Notes under the pieces: generated by a model
Databases searched by the model: none
What the model was told of the DNA's origin: nothing
What the model saw: only the letters and a program-made list of their open reading frames with translations
Source of the DNA: Vreelandella zhaodongensis
Lineage (GTDB): Bacteria; Pseudomonadota; Gammaproteobacteria; Pseudomonadales; Halomonadaceae
Assembly: GCF_013415115.1 (NCBI RefSeq)
Contig: NZ_JACCDD010000009.1
Location: 62,001-126,000 of the forward strand
DNA length: 64,000 bases
Direction of reading: 5' to 3'
In this document: in pieces, positions 48,215-57,378 of the stretch
How positions within the stretch are numbered: the stretch's first letter is position 1
How the letters are laid out: every line of letters begins with the position of its first letter
Program-made: the position numbers and the translations under genes

Positions 48215-49354
48215 ATGAATATACTGATTTGCCCCGATAGTTTTAAGGATGCCGTTAGTGCCCAGCAGGCGGCTAATGCAATGGCACGTGGTGTAAAGCG
48301 AGCCGCACCGACGGCAACGACTCACCTTTGCCCAATGGCTGATGGCGGCGAAGGCAGCTTGGACGCGCTGATTGCGGCAACCAACGCCGAATGTCGGCAC
48401 CTGACCGTACAGGATGCATTAGGGCGTCCTCGCCAAGCATCATGGGGCTGGCTGAGTGAGCAGCGTACCGCGTTTATCGAACTGGCAGAAGCTAGCGGGC
48501 TACAACACCTTACTGCCCAGCAGCGCGATGCCCTGCATACCACCACTTACGGTGTCGGTGAGCTCTTGCTTGCCGCCTTAGATGCCGGAGCCACCAAGGC
48601 ATTGCTTTTTTTAGGAGGCAGCGCCACTAATGATGCTGGCGCTGGGATGCTGCAGGCGCTTGGAGCTAAGCTATTAGATCAGAACGGCGCCCCGCTTCCT
48701 CCCGGTGGCGCAGCGCTTGAACAGCTTGCCATACTGGACTTATCCACACTCGACCCACGCCTAAGCAAATTAAGTGTCGAAGCCGCCGTGGATGTGGACA
48801 ATCCACTGCTTGGCGACCGAGGGGCGAGCGCTGTCTTTGGCCCACAAAAAGGCGCATCTACTGAAGATGTCGCCACCCTTGATCGAGCCCTTGGCCACTT
48901 TGCCGACCTGAGCGCACAAGTGCTTGGCCGCGATGATCGAGCATTATCAGGCGCGGGAGCGGCTGGCGGTATGGGGTTCGCTGCCCATTGCTTTCTCAAT
49001 GCCACGTTAACACCAGGCATTGAGATAATTATGCAGCAAGCCAAACTGCCCAGCCTACTGCCTGGGATTGACCTGGTGATGACTGGAGAAGGCCGCCTGG
49101 ACGGCCAAAGCCTCTCGGGCAAAACGCCCATTGGCATTGCCCGCGCCGCACAGCGCCAGGGAAAACCGGTGATTGTGCTCGCTGGCAGCCTAGGCGACGG
49201 ATGGGAAGCCTGCCTAGAGGAGGGAGTCACCGCGGCCTTCGCCCTTGCCGATGGCCCAATGACGCTTGAAGATGCCTTGCCACGTACCGCTGAGTTGCTG
49301 GCCGCTCGCTGTGAGAGCATTACGCGTCTATGGCTAGCACGACAAACCGAGTGA
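48215..49354 (+). CDS. Glycerate 2-kinase (GarK/GlxK family)
   Basis: Phosphorylates D-glycerate, entering glycolysis from glycolate or glucarate-type catabolism. The 379-residue protein has the family start MNILICPDSFKDAVSAQQAA, the MADGGEGSLDAL motif, the LFLGGSATNDAGAGMLQALG segment and MTGEGRLDGQSLSGKTPIGIA. A strong AGGAGG ribosome site precedes the ATG. It is divergent from the zev operon with 117 bp between the starts. No other genes of glycerate catabolism are adjacent. Confidence 0.95.
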   Translation: MNILICPDSFKDAVSAQQAANAMARGVKRAAPTATTHLCPMADGGEGSLDALIAATNAECRHLTVQDALGRPRQASWGWLSEQRTAFIELAEASGLQHLTAQQRDALHTTTYGVGELLLAALDAGATKALLFLGGSATNDAGAGMLQALGAKLLDQNGAPLPPGGAALEQLAILDLSTLDPRLSKLSVEAAVDVDNPLLGDRGASAVFGPQKGASTEDVATLDRALGHFADLSAQVLGRDDRALSGAGAAGGMGFAAHCFLNATLTPGIEIIMQQAKLPSLLPGIDLVMTGEGRLDGQSLSGKTPIGIARAAQRQGKPVIVLAGSLGDGWEACLEEGVTAAFALADGPMTLEDALPRTAELLAARCESITRLWLARQTE

Positions 49355-49548
49355 TGACTCTTGAAAAACCATCCAGGTGCCTACACATCCTTTAGCAGAC
49401 ACGCATATTCGCGGCTGCCTTTGTGCACCACGGTATTGTGTCAGCGATGAGTCAGCCGTCGCCAGCTCACCGCCACGGTAATGGAATAGCGCTATTATCG
49501 CGATGCATAAAACTTGTTTTGCAGCGCAATGTTAGCGCCGTAAGCTAA

Positions 49549-49563
49549 ATCAAACGATTTGAT
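49549..49563. promoter_or_regulatory. Short palindrome upstream of the Dps-family gene
   Basis: ATCAAA and TTTGAT are perfect complements around CGA. It lies 45-59 bp before the Dps-family start, where an operator could act. It does not match an OxyR site. Could be chance in A/T-rich sequence. Confidence 0.35.
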
Positions 49564-49607
49564 GACCGCACTGTGTAAGAGCGGTTCCAACCATGGAGGA
49601 GCACCCT

Positions 49608-50084
49608 ATGAGTGATATGAATAGCATTGGCCTACACGAAGGTAGCGCAAGTCAATTGGCTGAAAAGCTAAACCATTTGCTAGCTAACTATCAGGTTTTC
49701 TACATGAACGTTCGCGGTTACCACTGGAACGTCAAAGGTAACGACTTCTTTGAACTGCATGCCAAATTTGAAGAGTTTTACACCGACCTGTTGACCAAGG
49801 TAGACGAAGTTGCTGAACGCATCCTAACGCTAGGCCACACCCCGATTCACGCCTACAGCGACTATATAAAACTGTCTCGCATCCAGGAAGATAAAGACGT
49901 TCACGACGGGAAAACCTGCGTAAAAGGGGTATTGGCTGGCTACCAAACGATAATCGAACTACAGCGAGAGTTGCTGTCCATCGCATCGGATGCCGATGAT
50001 GAAGGGACTGCGGCCCAAGCAGGCGACTATATTCGCGAACAGGAAAAAACCGTGTGGATGCTCAACGCCTATTTGGGTAAATAA
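49608..50084 (+). CDS. dps: Dps-family DNA-protecting/ferritin-like protein
   Basis: A 158-residue four-helix-bundle ferritin-like protein that oxidises and stores iron and protects DNA from peroxide. The dimeric ferroxidase motif is seen in NVRGYHWNVKGNDFFELHAKFEEFY and DEVAERI. ATG 49608 is set by GGAGGAG; the ATG at 49593 would add only five residues and overlaps this site. It is a single gene with a bidirectional terminator after it, 253 bp after the glycerate kinase gene. Confidence 0.93.
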   Translation: MSDMNSIGLHEGSASQLAEKLNHLLANYQVFYMNVRGYHWNVKGNDFFELHAKFEEFYTDLLTKVDEVAERILTLGHTPIHAYSDYIKLSRIQEDKDVHDGKTCVKGVLAGYQTIIELQRELLSIASDADDEGTAAQAGDYIREQEKTVWMLNAYLGK

Positions 50085-50140
50085 GCGCAAGCTAACTAAT
50101 ACAGCACCTGTACATAGCGCTTTCAGACATAACAGCTCAC

Positions 50141-50169
50141 AAAAACGGCACCTTCACGGTGCCGTTTTT
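50141..50169. terminator. Bidirectional terminator between dps and pepD
   Basis: AAAAACGGCACC, a loop, then GGTGCCGTTTTT. Symmetric A/T runs serve both the dps transcript and the convergent pepD transcript. Confidence 0.92.
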
Positions 50170-50187
50170 ATCGCTAACGCTCTCTCA

Positions 50188-51651
50188 CTAACGCGAGATT
50201 GCTAGCTCTTCGATTAACCCGCGCAGCATCTCCCAAAACTCAGACACCGACTCAATTTCCACCCGCTCGTCTGGCGAGTGGGCGCCGCGGATTAGCGGGC
50301 CAAACGAAATCATGTCCAGGTGTGGATACTTGCTACCTAAAATACCGCATTCAAGCCCCGCATGAATCACTTTGACCTCTGGCTCACGCCCCATCAGTGC
50401 TGCATGACGGGCATTAAAGGTCGCTAGCAACGGGCTTTCCGGGTTAGGCGCCCAGCCTGGATAGCCATTTTCCACTTTCACTCTGGCACCCATCAGCCCA
50501 AACAACGCTTGAAAACGGCTCGCCATTGCATCCGTGGCACTGTTGTGCAGTGAACGCACCAGCGCGCAAAGGTGGAAACGCCCTTCTTCCAAACTCAACA
50601 CGCCCAGGTTATTCGACGTTTCAACGACTCCAGGTACATCCGCGCTCATGCGCTCAACCCCACAAGGGGCTGCATGCAACGTGGCTAACAACATCGCGCT
50701 AGTATCGCGGGTGAGTGGCTCAACATCAGTAACATTGACGCGCTCAGCTGTTAACGTTAGCCCACTGTCTCCGCTACCCAGTTCAGCTTTCAGCGTGCCC
50801 GAAAGCGCTTCGACCATGGCAATGGCGGCGTCAACGTCTTCGGCAGGCAGCGCGATATGAGCAAATGCTTCACGAGGAATGGCATTGCGCAGCGTGCCCC
50901 CCTGATAGCTAATAAGCCGTGCATCAAACGCTTCCAGCGCCCACAACACGCGCACCAGCAGGCGATTAGCGTTACCCAGAGGCTTATCAATATCCATCCC
51001 CGAGTGGCCGCCTTTCAGCCCGGTCAGAGCCAGCGATAACACCTGCTCATCTTCTTGTAGGGCTGCACTGGGGAGCTGGGCATCGACCACCACATCAGCG
51101 CCACCGGCACAGCCAATATACACTTGGCCACGGTCCTCGCTGTCCAGATTAAGCAGCAAAGAACCTTCCAGCCAGTTTTCTGCAAGGTTGAGCGCGCCCC
51201 CCATCGAGGTCTCTTCCTCTAGGGTAAACAGTGCTTCCAGAGGGCCATGGGTAAGCTCGGAATCTTCCAGAACCGCTAAAATCGCGGCAACACCTAACCC
51301 ATTATCAGCACCTAACGTAGTTCCGTCAGCGTGCAGCCAGCCGTCTTTTACGTAGGTTTGAATAGGGTCACGGGTGAAATCGTGGTCATGCCCTGCGTTA
51401 GCTTGGGCCACCATATCCAGATGACCTTGTAGTACGATGCCGGGCGCTTGTTCATGACCCACGGTAGCCGGTTTGCTAATGCGCAGATTACCAAACGCAT
51501 CACGGTCATGGGCGAGTCCTTGGGCGTCAGCCCAGGCTTCCAGGGTCTCCACCAGCTCGGCTTCATGGCCAGAGGGGCGCGGCGTGTTACAGAGCGTGCG
51601 AAAGTGCTGCCACACTAAACGTGGCGCGAGCGCTTCTAAATGTGCGTTCAT
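50188..51651 (-). CDS. pepD: Aminoacyl-histidine dipeptidase (peptidase D)
   Basis: Cytosolic M20-family zinc dipeptidase that cleaves Xaa-His dipeptides such as carnosine-like substrates. The 487-residue protein has metal and catalytic motifs LQGHLDMVAQA, LGADNGLGVA and LEEETSMGGA, then the late HAGLECGIL. Length fits the PepD/PepV clan. It follows tmcA on the minus strand, 27 bp from the tmcA stop, so they may form one unit. Confidence 0.96.
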   Translation of the reverse strand: MNAHLEALAPRLVWQHFRTLCNTPRPSGHEAELVETLEAWADAQGLAHDRDAFGNLRISKPATVGHEQAPGIVLQGHLDMVAQANAGHDHDFTRDPIQTYVKDGWLHADGTTLGADNGLGVAAILAVLEDSELTHGPLEALFTLEEETSMGGALNLAENWLEGSLLLNLDSEDRGQVYIGCAGGADVVVDAQLPSAALQEDEQVLSLALTGLKGGHSGMDIDKPLGNANRLLVRVLWALEAFDARLISYQGGTLRNAIPREAFAHIALPAEDVDAAIAMVEALSGTLKAELGSGDSGLTLTAERVNVTDVEPLTRDTSAMLLATLHAAPCGVERMSADVPGVVETSNNLGVLSLEEGRFHLCALVRSLHNSATDAMASRFQALFGLMGARVKVENGYPGWAPNPESPLLATFNARHAALMGREPEVKVIHAGLECGILGSKYPHLDMISFGPLIRGAHSPDERVEIESVSEFWEMLRGLIEELAISR

Positions 51652-51678
51652 GTAAACTCTTCATTATCGATAACCGGC

Positions 51679-53880
51679 TTACTTTACCGCTCTGGGGCAC
51701 TGGGGGAAAGCATGCTGCTCAACCAATTGCCTTGTCGCGTCGCGGAGCCGTCGCATCGAGTCGCTATGCGCCTTAGCAAACGGCTGATTTTGAAACGCCC
51801 AAGCCGCCAGCCGCTGATGCGCTAAACCACTTTCTGCATCCAACGGCCAGTGACTAGCCTCGCGAGCCAACGCCTGCAACGCCGAACGGGCCAGCGCAGG
51901 GTCACGATGGGCAAAAGCGACATCCTGAGCAGCTTGCTGCTCAGCATTGCTAAGTGGCACGCGGGGCAGCGACGTCAGTAGTAACGCAACCACCGGCGCA
52001 GGCAGTGTCGCCAACTCAAAGGCCAGCAGGTTAGGTAGTGACGATGCAAACCCACGTTGCAGCGCCGTCAGTATCGCCTGTCCTTGTTCGTTTAGCGCTC
52101 GAGCCACCATAACCGCATATTCGCCGGTCGCGGCTTCTCGGGTGACTCCCAGGCGAACTGGCACAAACCCTAACGATCGCCAAAACCGTAATAGCGCTTC
52201 CTCAGCACCGAACGTAGCACCATAAAGCGCCAGCCCTTGCTCGGCGGCGTTGCTCATATCATCGCTCAGCAGTTGTCGCGCTAACCCTTCACGCCGTCGC
52301 TTTGGGTGGGTAGCAATACGCACCACCCGACGCCAACGCGCCGTTAGCGCTTCACGGCTGCCGCTATGAGCCGCTAGCGACTGGGCAAGCAAATGTCCTT
52401 GCGGGCGACGCTCCCCTCGGGCCACTTGCTCGGCAAGCGGCGCATCAAACCCACCTTCTTCCCGAGCGACCAGAACGGCCTGGGGCTCTGCTTCGGCAAC
52501 CACCATACGCAGCGTTGTCCCGGGACCATCTAACAATTGACGTAAATCACTCGGCGTCGTGCGGTAGTGAGATTGCACCAGCAGGCCAAATAATTTTTCA
52601 AGCAGCCCTTCTTGCTTAGCCAGTTGCGCCTGGGGGACCGCGATGGTCACTGTCTCGCCTTCGTGATGCGCTTGAGCAATCGGCAAGGGCGCATTGAGTA
52701 GCAGTAGCGACTGAATCGTAGTCTCCAGCGGATCGCCTGCCGACCAACGAATTGGCGCTTCCAGGCTAAGCGCCCGCCATTGAGGCGCTTGACGATTTAG
52801 CACCTCGCGAAAGCGCAACGCAAAACCGCGTCCAGAACCTTCATAACCGTGCACCGTCGTGGCAAACGCGATACGCGGAAATGCGGCAAGCCACTCAGCC
52901 AACAAGGCTGCCGGCATTGCCGCTGCTTCATCCACTAACAAGTAGCTGCCACTCCCTCCCAGCGTGGCCTGATGCACTTGCTCGGTTAGAGCATCAGGCG
53001 CTAAAAAGCACAGGTTACTGCCATTGGGATGTTCAAAACGCCCAGGGCTTACCCGCCGCCCTTCAGGGCATAGTGACGTCACTCTCGAAAATAAGCTTTC
53101 CACTGCACTAATTCGAGGTGCTGTTACCACAACCTGGGGCACACCTTTAGTTAACAGCCGCACGCAGGCAATGCCCAGCGCGGCGCTTTTGCCACGCCCT
53201 CGGTCAGCAGTAATAACCAACGGACGACGACGTTTTAGACCCACTAACGCGGTCACCGCCCGCGCCTGATCTGCTGTTAAGCAGTCGGTATCTTCCCATG
53301 GCAGCCCAATGGATGGGCTGGGGGGCAATTTAGGCAGCGAAAGCCCCCCTCCTACTGACCAACGAACAATGGTGTTCGCTTCGCTTAGCTGACGCGCCAA
53401 GCGAGCAAGGTAGTGAGCCGTCAGTGACTCCCAGAGCCAAGGATAATCGGCAAAACGGGCATAATCAGGATCCGGCTGAGCCCCCCAGTTACTTGGCGTA
53501 ATAACCACCAGTAGCCCACCAGCACACACTGTACCTGCCAGAGCCCCTAGGGCATCAGGGTCTAACCCTTGATGTCCACCGACATCCACGATGACCAACT
53601 GATGCTCTGCGCCAAGGCGGGTTCGCGCCTTGCGGGCGGATAAACAAGAGGAAACGGGTGACTCACGCTCATCGCCCACCCACAAGGGCGCCTGCCACGC
53701 CGCCGCTTCCCAAAGCTCAGCCGCCTGCTGACGAGCCTTCTCTGCAGGGCCATCAAGCCACACTAGCGTCCGCCAGCGACGTCGCCCCAGGCGGGTGGCA
53801 TAGTTAATCAAGGCGGCCGTTTGCTTAGCGCGCAAAGCAATGCCTGCAGCCTGATTATCAATGCAACGGGACGGGCACAT
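51679..53880 (-). CDS. tmcA: tRNA(Met) cytidine acetyltransferase TmcA
   Basis: Acetylates C34 of elongator tRNA-Met using acetyl-CoA and ATP. The 733-residue protein has an N-terminal TmcA domain, an RNA helicase domain with Walker A (TADRGRGKSAA) and VDEAAAMP Walker B, and a GNAT acetyltransferase domain whose acetyl-CoA motif is HPKRRREGLARQLL. The C-terminal tail matches the tRNA-binding region. It starts at ATG 53880 with a TAAGGAGT site. The 334-bp stretch to dctP on the other strand holds the two promoters. Confidence 0.96.
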   Translation of the reverse strand: MCPSRCIDNQAAGIALRAKQTAALINYATRLGRRRWRTLVWLDGPAEKARQQAAELWEAAAWQAPLWVGDERESPVSSCLSARKARTRLGAEHQLVIVDVGGHQGLDPDALGALAGTVCAGGLLVVITPSNWGAQPDPDYARFADYPWLWESLTAHYLARLARQLSEANTIVRWSVGGGLSLPKLPPSPSIGLPWEDTDCLTADQARAVTALVGLKRRRPLVITADRGRGKSAALGIACVRLLTKGVPQVVVTAPRISAVESLFSRVTSLCPEGRRVSPGRFEHPNGSNLCFLAPDALTEQVHQATLGGSGSYLLVDEAAAMPAALLAEWLAAFPRIAFATTVHGYEGSGRGFALRFREVLNRQAPQWRALSLEAPIRWSAGDPLETTIQSLLLLNAPLPIAQAHHEGETVTIAVPQAQLAKQEGLLEKLFGLLVQSHYRTTPSDLRQLLDGPGTTLRMVVAEAEPQAVLVAREEGGFDAPLAEQVARGERRPQGHLLAQSLAAHSGSREALTARWRRVVRIATHPKRRREGLARQLLSDDMSNAAEQGLALYGATFGAEEALLRFWRSLGFVPVRLGVTREAATGEYAVMVARALNEQGQAILTALQRGFASSLPNLLAFELATLPAPVVALLLTSLPRVPLSNAEQQAAQDVAFAHRDPALARSALQALAREASHWPLDAESGLAHQRLAAWAFQNQPFAKAHSDSMRRLRDATRQLVEQHAFPQCPRAVK

Positions 53881-54214
53881 AGCGACTCCTTAAAACAGCT
53901 TTTCACTTACAACTTTGGTTTAACCACATTACCTTTTTCAACGCTTTTTAGCTTATCTGAGTGGTTAGCAGCTCCACTAAAAAAAACACAACCATCTGTT
54001 TTTTAATAACTTATGAGATTTAAAGCCGACTAACTTGAGCGTTAGCTTCCTTTGATTACTGATATTGCGCTGCAGCGGGTGGAGTGTGCTAGCTTAGCGA
54101 AGCAGCGTGGCTAACATTTGCTTTACGTAAACGTAAACACTGCCACGTTACATTTCCTGCATTCAGGTAACGAACACTAATAACGCCAATCGCCAAAATA
54201 CCAGGAAACAAACA
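53881..54214. other. Intergenic stretch between tmcA and dctP
   Basis: This 334-bp gap is A/T-rich and has no convincing gene. Two frames open in it (for example 53821-54006) lack ribosome sites and protein-like composition. It must contain the promoters for tmcA (-) and the dctPQM operon (+). The one clear element is the palindrome TTTACG-TAAA-CGTAAA (listed separately). Confidence 0.8.
54122..54137. promoter_or_regulatory. Palindromic operator candidate upstream of dctP
   Basis: TTTACG and CGTAAA are perfect complements around TAAA, 78-93 bp before the dctP start. The half sites resemble those bound by LacI- or GntR-family regulators, but no regulator gene is adjacent. Inference only. Confidence 0.5.
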
Positions 54215-55318
54215 ATGAAAAAGACCACTAAATTTACGCTAACCAGCCTTGCCGCTGGCGTTGCTTTTGCCGCACTTACATCGACGGCTCAGGCACAAGA
54301 GCAGTGGACAATGACCACTACTTGGCCAGACAACATTGATCTCATTAAAATTGACCAGTACTGGGCTGATTTAGTCAACAAACTGGCAGGTGACGAGCTG
54401 CAAATCAATTTCCGCGCGGGCGGAACGTTGATGCCCGGCACAGAAGTCTTTGATGCCACCGAAACGGGCAGTATCGAAGCGGCTGGCGATTGGCCAGGCT
54501 ACTGGGCAGGCTTGAATCCGGCGTTTTCACCACTGGCGACCACCACTAGTCTGTTCAACGGTGTGGATTACTTGAACTGGATCCAACAATGGGGCGGCCG
54601 AGAGCTCTATGAAGAGATCTATGGTCAGTACGACATGATGTATCTGCCCTACGGCATTACCAACAATGAATCCGGCTTTATGGGCCGCACGCCCATCGAG
54701 AGCCTCGCTGACTTAGAAGGCAAGCGCCTACGCCTATCTGGCCGTGACCAAGGCCGCGTACTGGAACAGTTAGGTGGCTCCCAGGTGACACTAGCGGGCG
54801 GCGAAGTGTACCAAGCCATTGAGCGTGGCGTGATCGATGCGGGTGAGTTTTCTACGCCCGGCGTTGATTATAAAGTCGGCTTTGCTGAAGTGGCTGACTA
54901 CTGGGCGACGCCTGGCTGGCACCAGTCGGCAAGTGTCTTCGGCGTGATGATCAATAAAGATGCCTGGGATGCGCTCTCCGAAGAGACCCAGGAAAAACTG
55001 AGAATCGCTGCCGAGGCGACCATGGCGTGGTCGCTTTCTTGGTCAGAGCGTGAATCCACCGATGCTACCCAAAAGTTTATTGACGCTGGCGTGACGATCA
55101 ATCAATTCTCAGAAGAGGATTTGGATCGCATCCAGGAAATCACCAACGAGGTGATTGTACGTGGTGCCTGTGAGCACGCCGACCATGCCAAGGTCTACCA
55201 CTCCATGATTACTTACCTGCAAGAGTACGCTGTTTGGCGTGACGTCTCTGCGCCGTACAACATGAGCCGTACCCTAGATAACCTGCCCTCTTTGGAAGAG
55301 ATCGAAGCCTGCCTATAA
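54215..55318 (+). CDS. dctP: TRAP transporter substrate-binding protein (DctP family, TakP-like)
   Basis: A 367-residue periplasmic binding protein with a clear signal peptide (cleaved near AQA, about residue 27). The fold is the DctP type: WTMTTTWP start of the mature part, then MGRTPIESLADLEGKRLR, the LSGRDQGRVLEQLGGS binding strand, ERGVIDAGEFSTPG and PGWHQSASVFG. The latter segments fit the TakP-like branch, known in Rhodobacter for alpha-keto acids. It heads the dctPQM operon and is followed by an attenuator-like hairpin. Confidence 0.93.
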   Translation: MKKTTKFTLTSLAAGVAFAALTSTAQAQEQWTMTTTWPDNIDLIKIDQYWADLVNKLAGDELQINFRAGGTLMPGTEVFDATETGSIEAAGDWPGYWAGLNPAFSPLATTTSLFNGVDYLNWIQQWGGRELYEEIYGQYDMMYLPYGITNNESGFMGRTPIESLADLEGKRLRLSGRDQGRVLEQLGGSQVTLAGGEVYQAIERGVIDAGEFSTPGVDYKVGFAEVADYWATPGWHQSASVFGVMINKDAWDALSEETQEKLRIAAEATMAWSLSWSERESTDATQKFIDAGVTINQFSEEDLDRIQEITNEVIVRGACEHADHAKVYHSMITYLQEYAVWRDVSAPYNMSRTLDNLPSLEEIEACL

Positions 55319-55331
55319 GGCGCTTGAGTGC

Positions 55332-55352
55332 CGCCCCAGCAATGCTGGGGCG
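55332..55352 (+). terminator. Attenuator-like hairpin between dctP and dctQ
   Basis: Perfect 9-bp GC-rich arms (CGCCCCAGC and GCTGGGGCG) around AAT, followed by ATTTAT. It lies 13 bp after the dctP stop. It could partly stop transcription or block 3' decay, giving more binding protein than permease, as is common in TRAP and ABC operons. Confidence 0.75.
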
Positions 55353-55380
55353 ATTTATGTGCTGACTGCGGAGACCTTCC

Positions 55381-55884
55381 ATGAATGCGATTGCCAAGGC
55401 GATCGATGCACTTAACGAGCTGTTTGGCCGCATCATCGCTCCGTTAATTGCCATCATTACCCTAATTGTACTGTATGACATTGGGTCACGTTTTTTCGTC
55501 GGCCGCCCCAGCGACTGGGCATTTGACGTGACCAAAATGCTGTTTGGTGCCCACTTTATGCTGATGGCGGCTTATGGGCTTCGCCACCACGCTCATGTCG
55601 AAGTGGACGTCATTAAGCGACTTCTCTCACGTAAACGCCAGGCAGTGCTTGAGATACTCGGTTATCTCATTTTCTTTGTTCCCTTTATATGGATGCTGAT
55701 TACCTACGGGTGGCGATTCTTCGATCGCTCTTTCAGTCGCGGTGAAACCACCTACGGCATGGTATCGATTCCCGTATATCCCATTAAGGGCGTTATTGTG
55801 GTCGCTGCTGTCCTCATCTTGCTGCAGGCAATCGCCATTGTGCTGCGTGCCATTATTCAGTTGCGCGAGGAGAAATCAGCATGA
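55381..55884 (+). CDS. dctQ: TRAP transporter small permease (DctQ)
   Basis: A 167-residue four-helix membrane protein. Typical segments are IVLYDIGSRFFVGRPSDWAF, GAHFMLMAAYGLRHHAHVEVDV and the last helix ending near LREEKSA. It forms a complex with the large permease and helps receive substrate from the binding protein. It overlaps dctM by 4 bp (ATGA), so they are translationally coupled. Confidence 0.94.
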   Translation: MNAIAKAIDALNELFGRIIAPLIAIITLIVLYDIGSRFFVGRPSDWAFDVTKMLFGAHFMLMAAYGLRHHAHVEVDVIKRLLSRKRQAVLEILGYLIFFVPFIWMLITYGWRFFDRSFSRGETTYGMVSIPVYPIKGVIVVAAVLILLQAIAIVLRAIIQLREEKSA

Positions 55885-57215
55885 ACCTGAGTCCTGAACT
55901 GCTTGCGCTAGTGATGTTTGGCGGACTGCTTATTGGCTTATTCATGGGTCACCCACTTGCCTTTGTGTTAGGCGGTGTGGCGGTTATTGGTGCTTTTTTA
56001 GGCCCCGGCGAACGCGTATTAGGAACGTTGATTAATAATATTTATGGCAATGCCATGGACAACTACGTTCTGGTGGCCATTCCCCTGTTTGTCTTAATGG
56101 CAAGATTTCTAAACGATTCTGGCGTCACCGAGAAAATGTTTGATGCCATGCGTTTGCTACTTGCCAATCTACGTGGTGGCTTAGCACTCACTGTCGTCAT
56201 CGTATCGGTATTACTCGCAGCAACCACCGGCATTGTCGGTGCATCGATTGCGGTCATGGGGATGATTGCGCTGGTGCCAATGCTTAAATATGGCTACAAC
56301 AAAGAGCTCAGTGCTGGGGTCATTATGGCAAGTGGCTGTTTGGGCATTCTTATTCCCCCCAGTATCATGCTCATCTTGATGGCTAGTTACTCGCCTGTTT
56401 CTGTCGGTGCGTTGTTCGCTGGCGCCATGGTTCCAGGTGTCATGCTTGGCTTTATGTACGCCATGTATGTGCTACTAATTTGTCACTTCAAGCCCTCCTA
56501 CGGGCCACCCGTACCAAAGGCTGAACGGGCTGAAGTCAGCACGAAACAACTGCTGATTATGCTGGGCAAATACGTCGTGCCACCAATGTCGCTGATACTT
56601 GGGGTTTTAGGGGCGCTGTTTACTGGTGTTGCTACTGCGACGGAAGCATCCGCGATTGGCGTACTTATCGCTTTTATTCTGTTTTTAATCTTCGGTGACC
56701 GAAAAATTTCCACGTGCTACAACACCCTGATTGACGCTGGTAAAACCACCACTATGGTCATGCTAGTACTTGTAGGTGCGACGGCGTTTACAGGGGTTTT
56801 CTCACGCGGCGGTGGCATGCAGGTCATTCAGGATTTATTGCTAGCGATGCCCGGCGGCACTACCGGCGCGTTGATTATGATGCTGTTTTTAGTCTTTATC
56901 CTAGGCATGTTCCTTGACTGGACAGGCATCGTACTGCTCAGCTTCCCTATCATGCTGCCCATTGTCCAACAAATGGGCGTAGATCCGCTCTGGTTCGTTG
57001 TCATGGTGGCCGTGGTATTACAAACCTCTTTCCTAACGCCACCATTTGGCTACGCGCTGTTCTACCTGAAAGGCGTATCGCCACCAGGAATAGAGATCGT
57101 TCACCTCTATAAAGCTGTGATACCTTTTGTCGCACTGATACTGCTGGCATGCATGCTAATGGCTTTCTTCCCATGGCTCGTAACCGGCCTACCTGGCCTG
57201 ATGGTAGGGTATTAA
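55881..57215 (+). CDS. dctM: TRAP transporter large permease (DctM)
   Basis: A 444-residue permease with about 12 helices that drives sodium-coupled uptake. Family motifs are LFMGHPLAFVLGG, the GIVGASIAVMGMIAL region, LGILIPPSIMLILMAS and the C-terminal TPPFGYALFYLKG. The start overlaps dctQ. A terminator follows after about 25 bp. Confidence 0.96.
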   Translation: MNLSPELLALVMFGGLLIGLFMGHPLAFVLGGVAVIGAFLGPGERVLGTLINNIYGNAMDNYVLVAIPLFVLMARFLNDSGVTEKMFDAMRLLLANLRGGLALTVVIVSVLLAATTGIVGASIAVMGMIALVPMLKYGYNKELSAGVIMASGCLGILIPPSIMLILMASYSPVSVGALFAGAMVPGVMLGFMYAMYVLLICHFKPSYGPPVPKAERAEVSTKQLLIMLGKYVVPPMSLILGVLGALFTGVATATEASAIGVLIAFILFLIFGDRKISTCYNTLIDAGKTTTMVMLVLVGATAFTGVFSRGGGMQVIQDLLLAMPGGTTGALIMMLFLVFILGMFLDWTGIVLLSFPIMLPIVQQMGVDPLWFVVMVAVVLQTSFLTPPFGYALFYLKGVSPPGIEIVHLYKAVIPFVALILLACMLMAFFPWLVTGLPGLMVGY

Positions 57216-57238
57216 CTCCTCTCTTCACGCTAGTCCTT

Positions 57239-57267
57239 AAACCCTCGCTAACGCGGGGGTTTTTTAT
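57239..57267 (+). terminator. Terminator after dctM
   Basis: An AACCCTCGC arm, a TAAC loop, then GCGGGGGTT and a run of T. One G-U pair lies in the stem. It closes the dctPQM operon before fbpB. Confidence 0.88.
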
Positions 57268-57378
57268 TTATGAGGAGCGGGTTAGCTGCAGCAATCTAGC
57301 GCAAGTGATACTATTTGCATCCGCTATTTTTTCGCATTGACGAGCCAAGCTGCCAACCTCGTCCAAGGAGACAACGAC

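Noticed and set aside
48679..49320. 213-codon open frame on the minus strand inside the glycerate kinase gene
   Set aside because: It is the antisense shadow of a well-conserved coding gene, is rich in Ser/Pro/Arg and has no ribosome site.
53821..54006. Possible small gene in the tmcA-dctP gap
   Set aside because: It overlaps the start of tmcA, lacks a ribosome site and resembles no protein.
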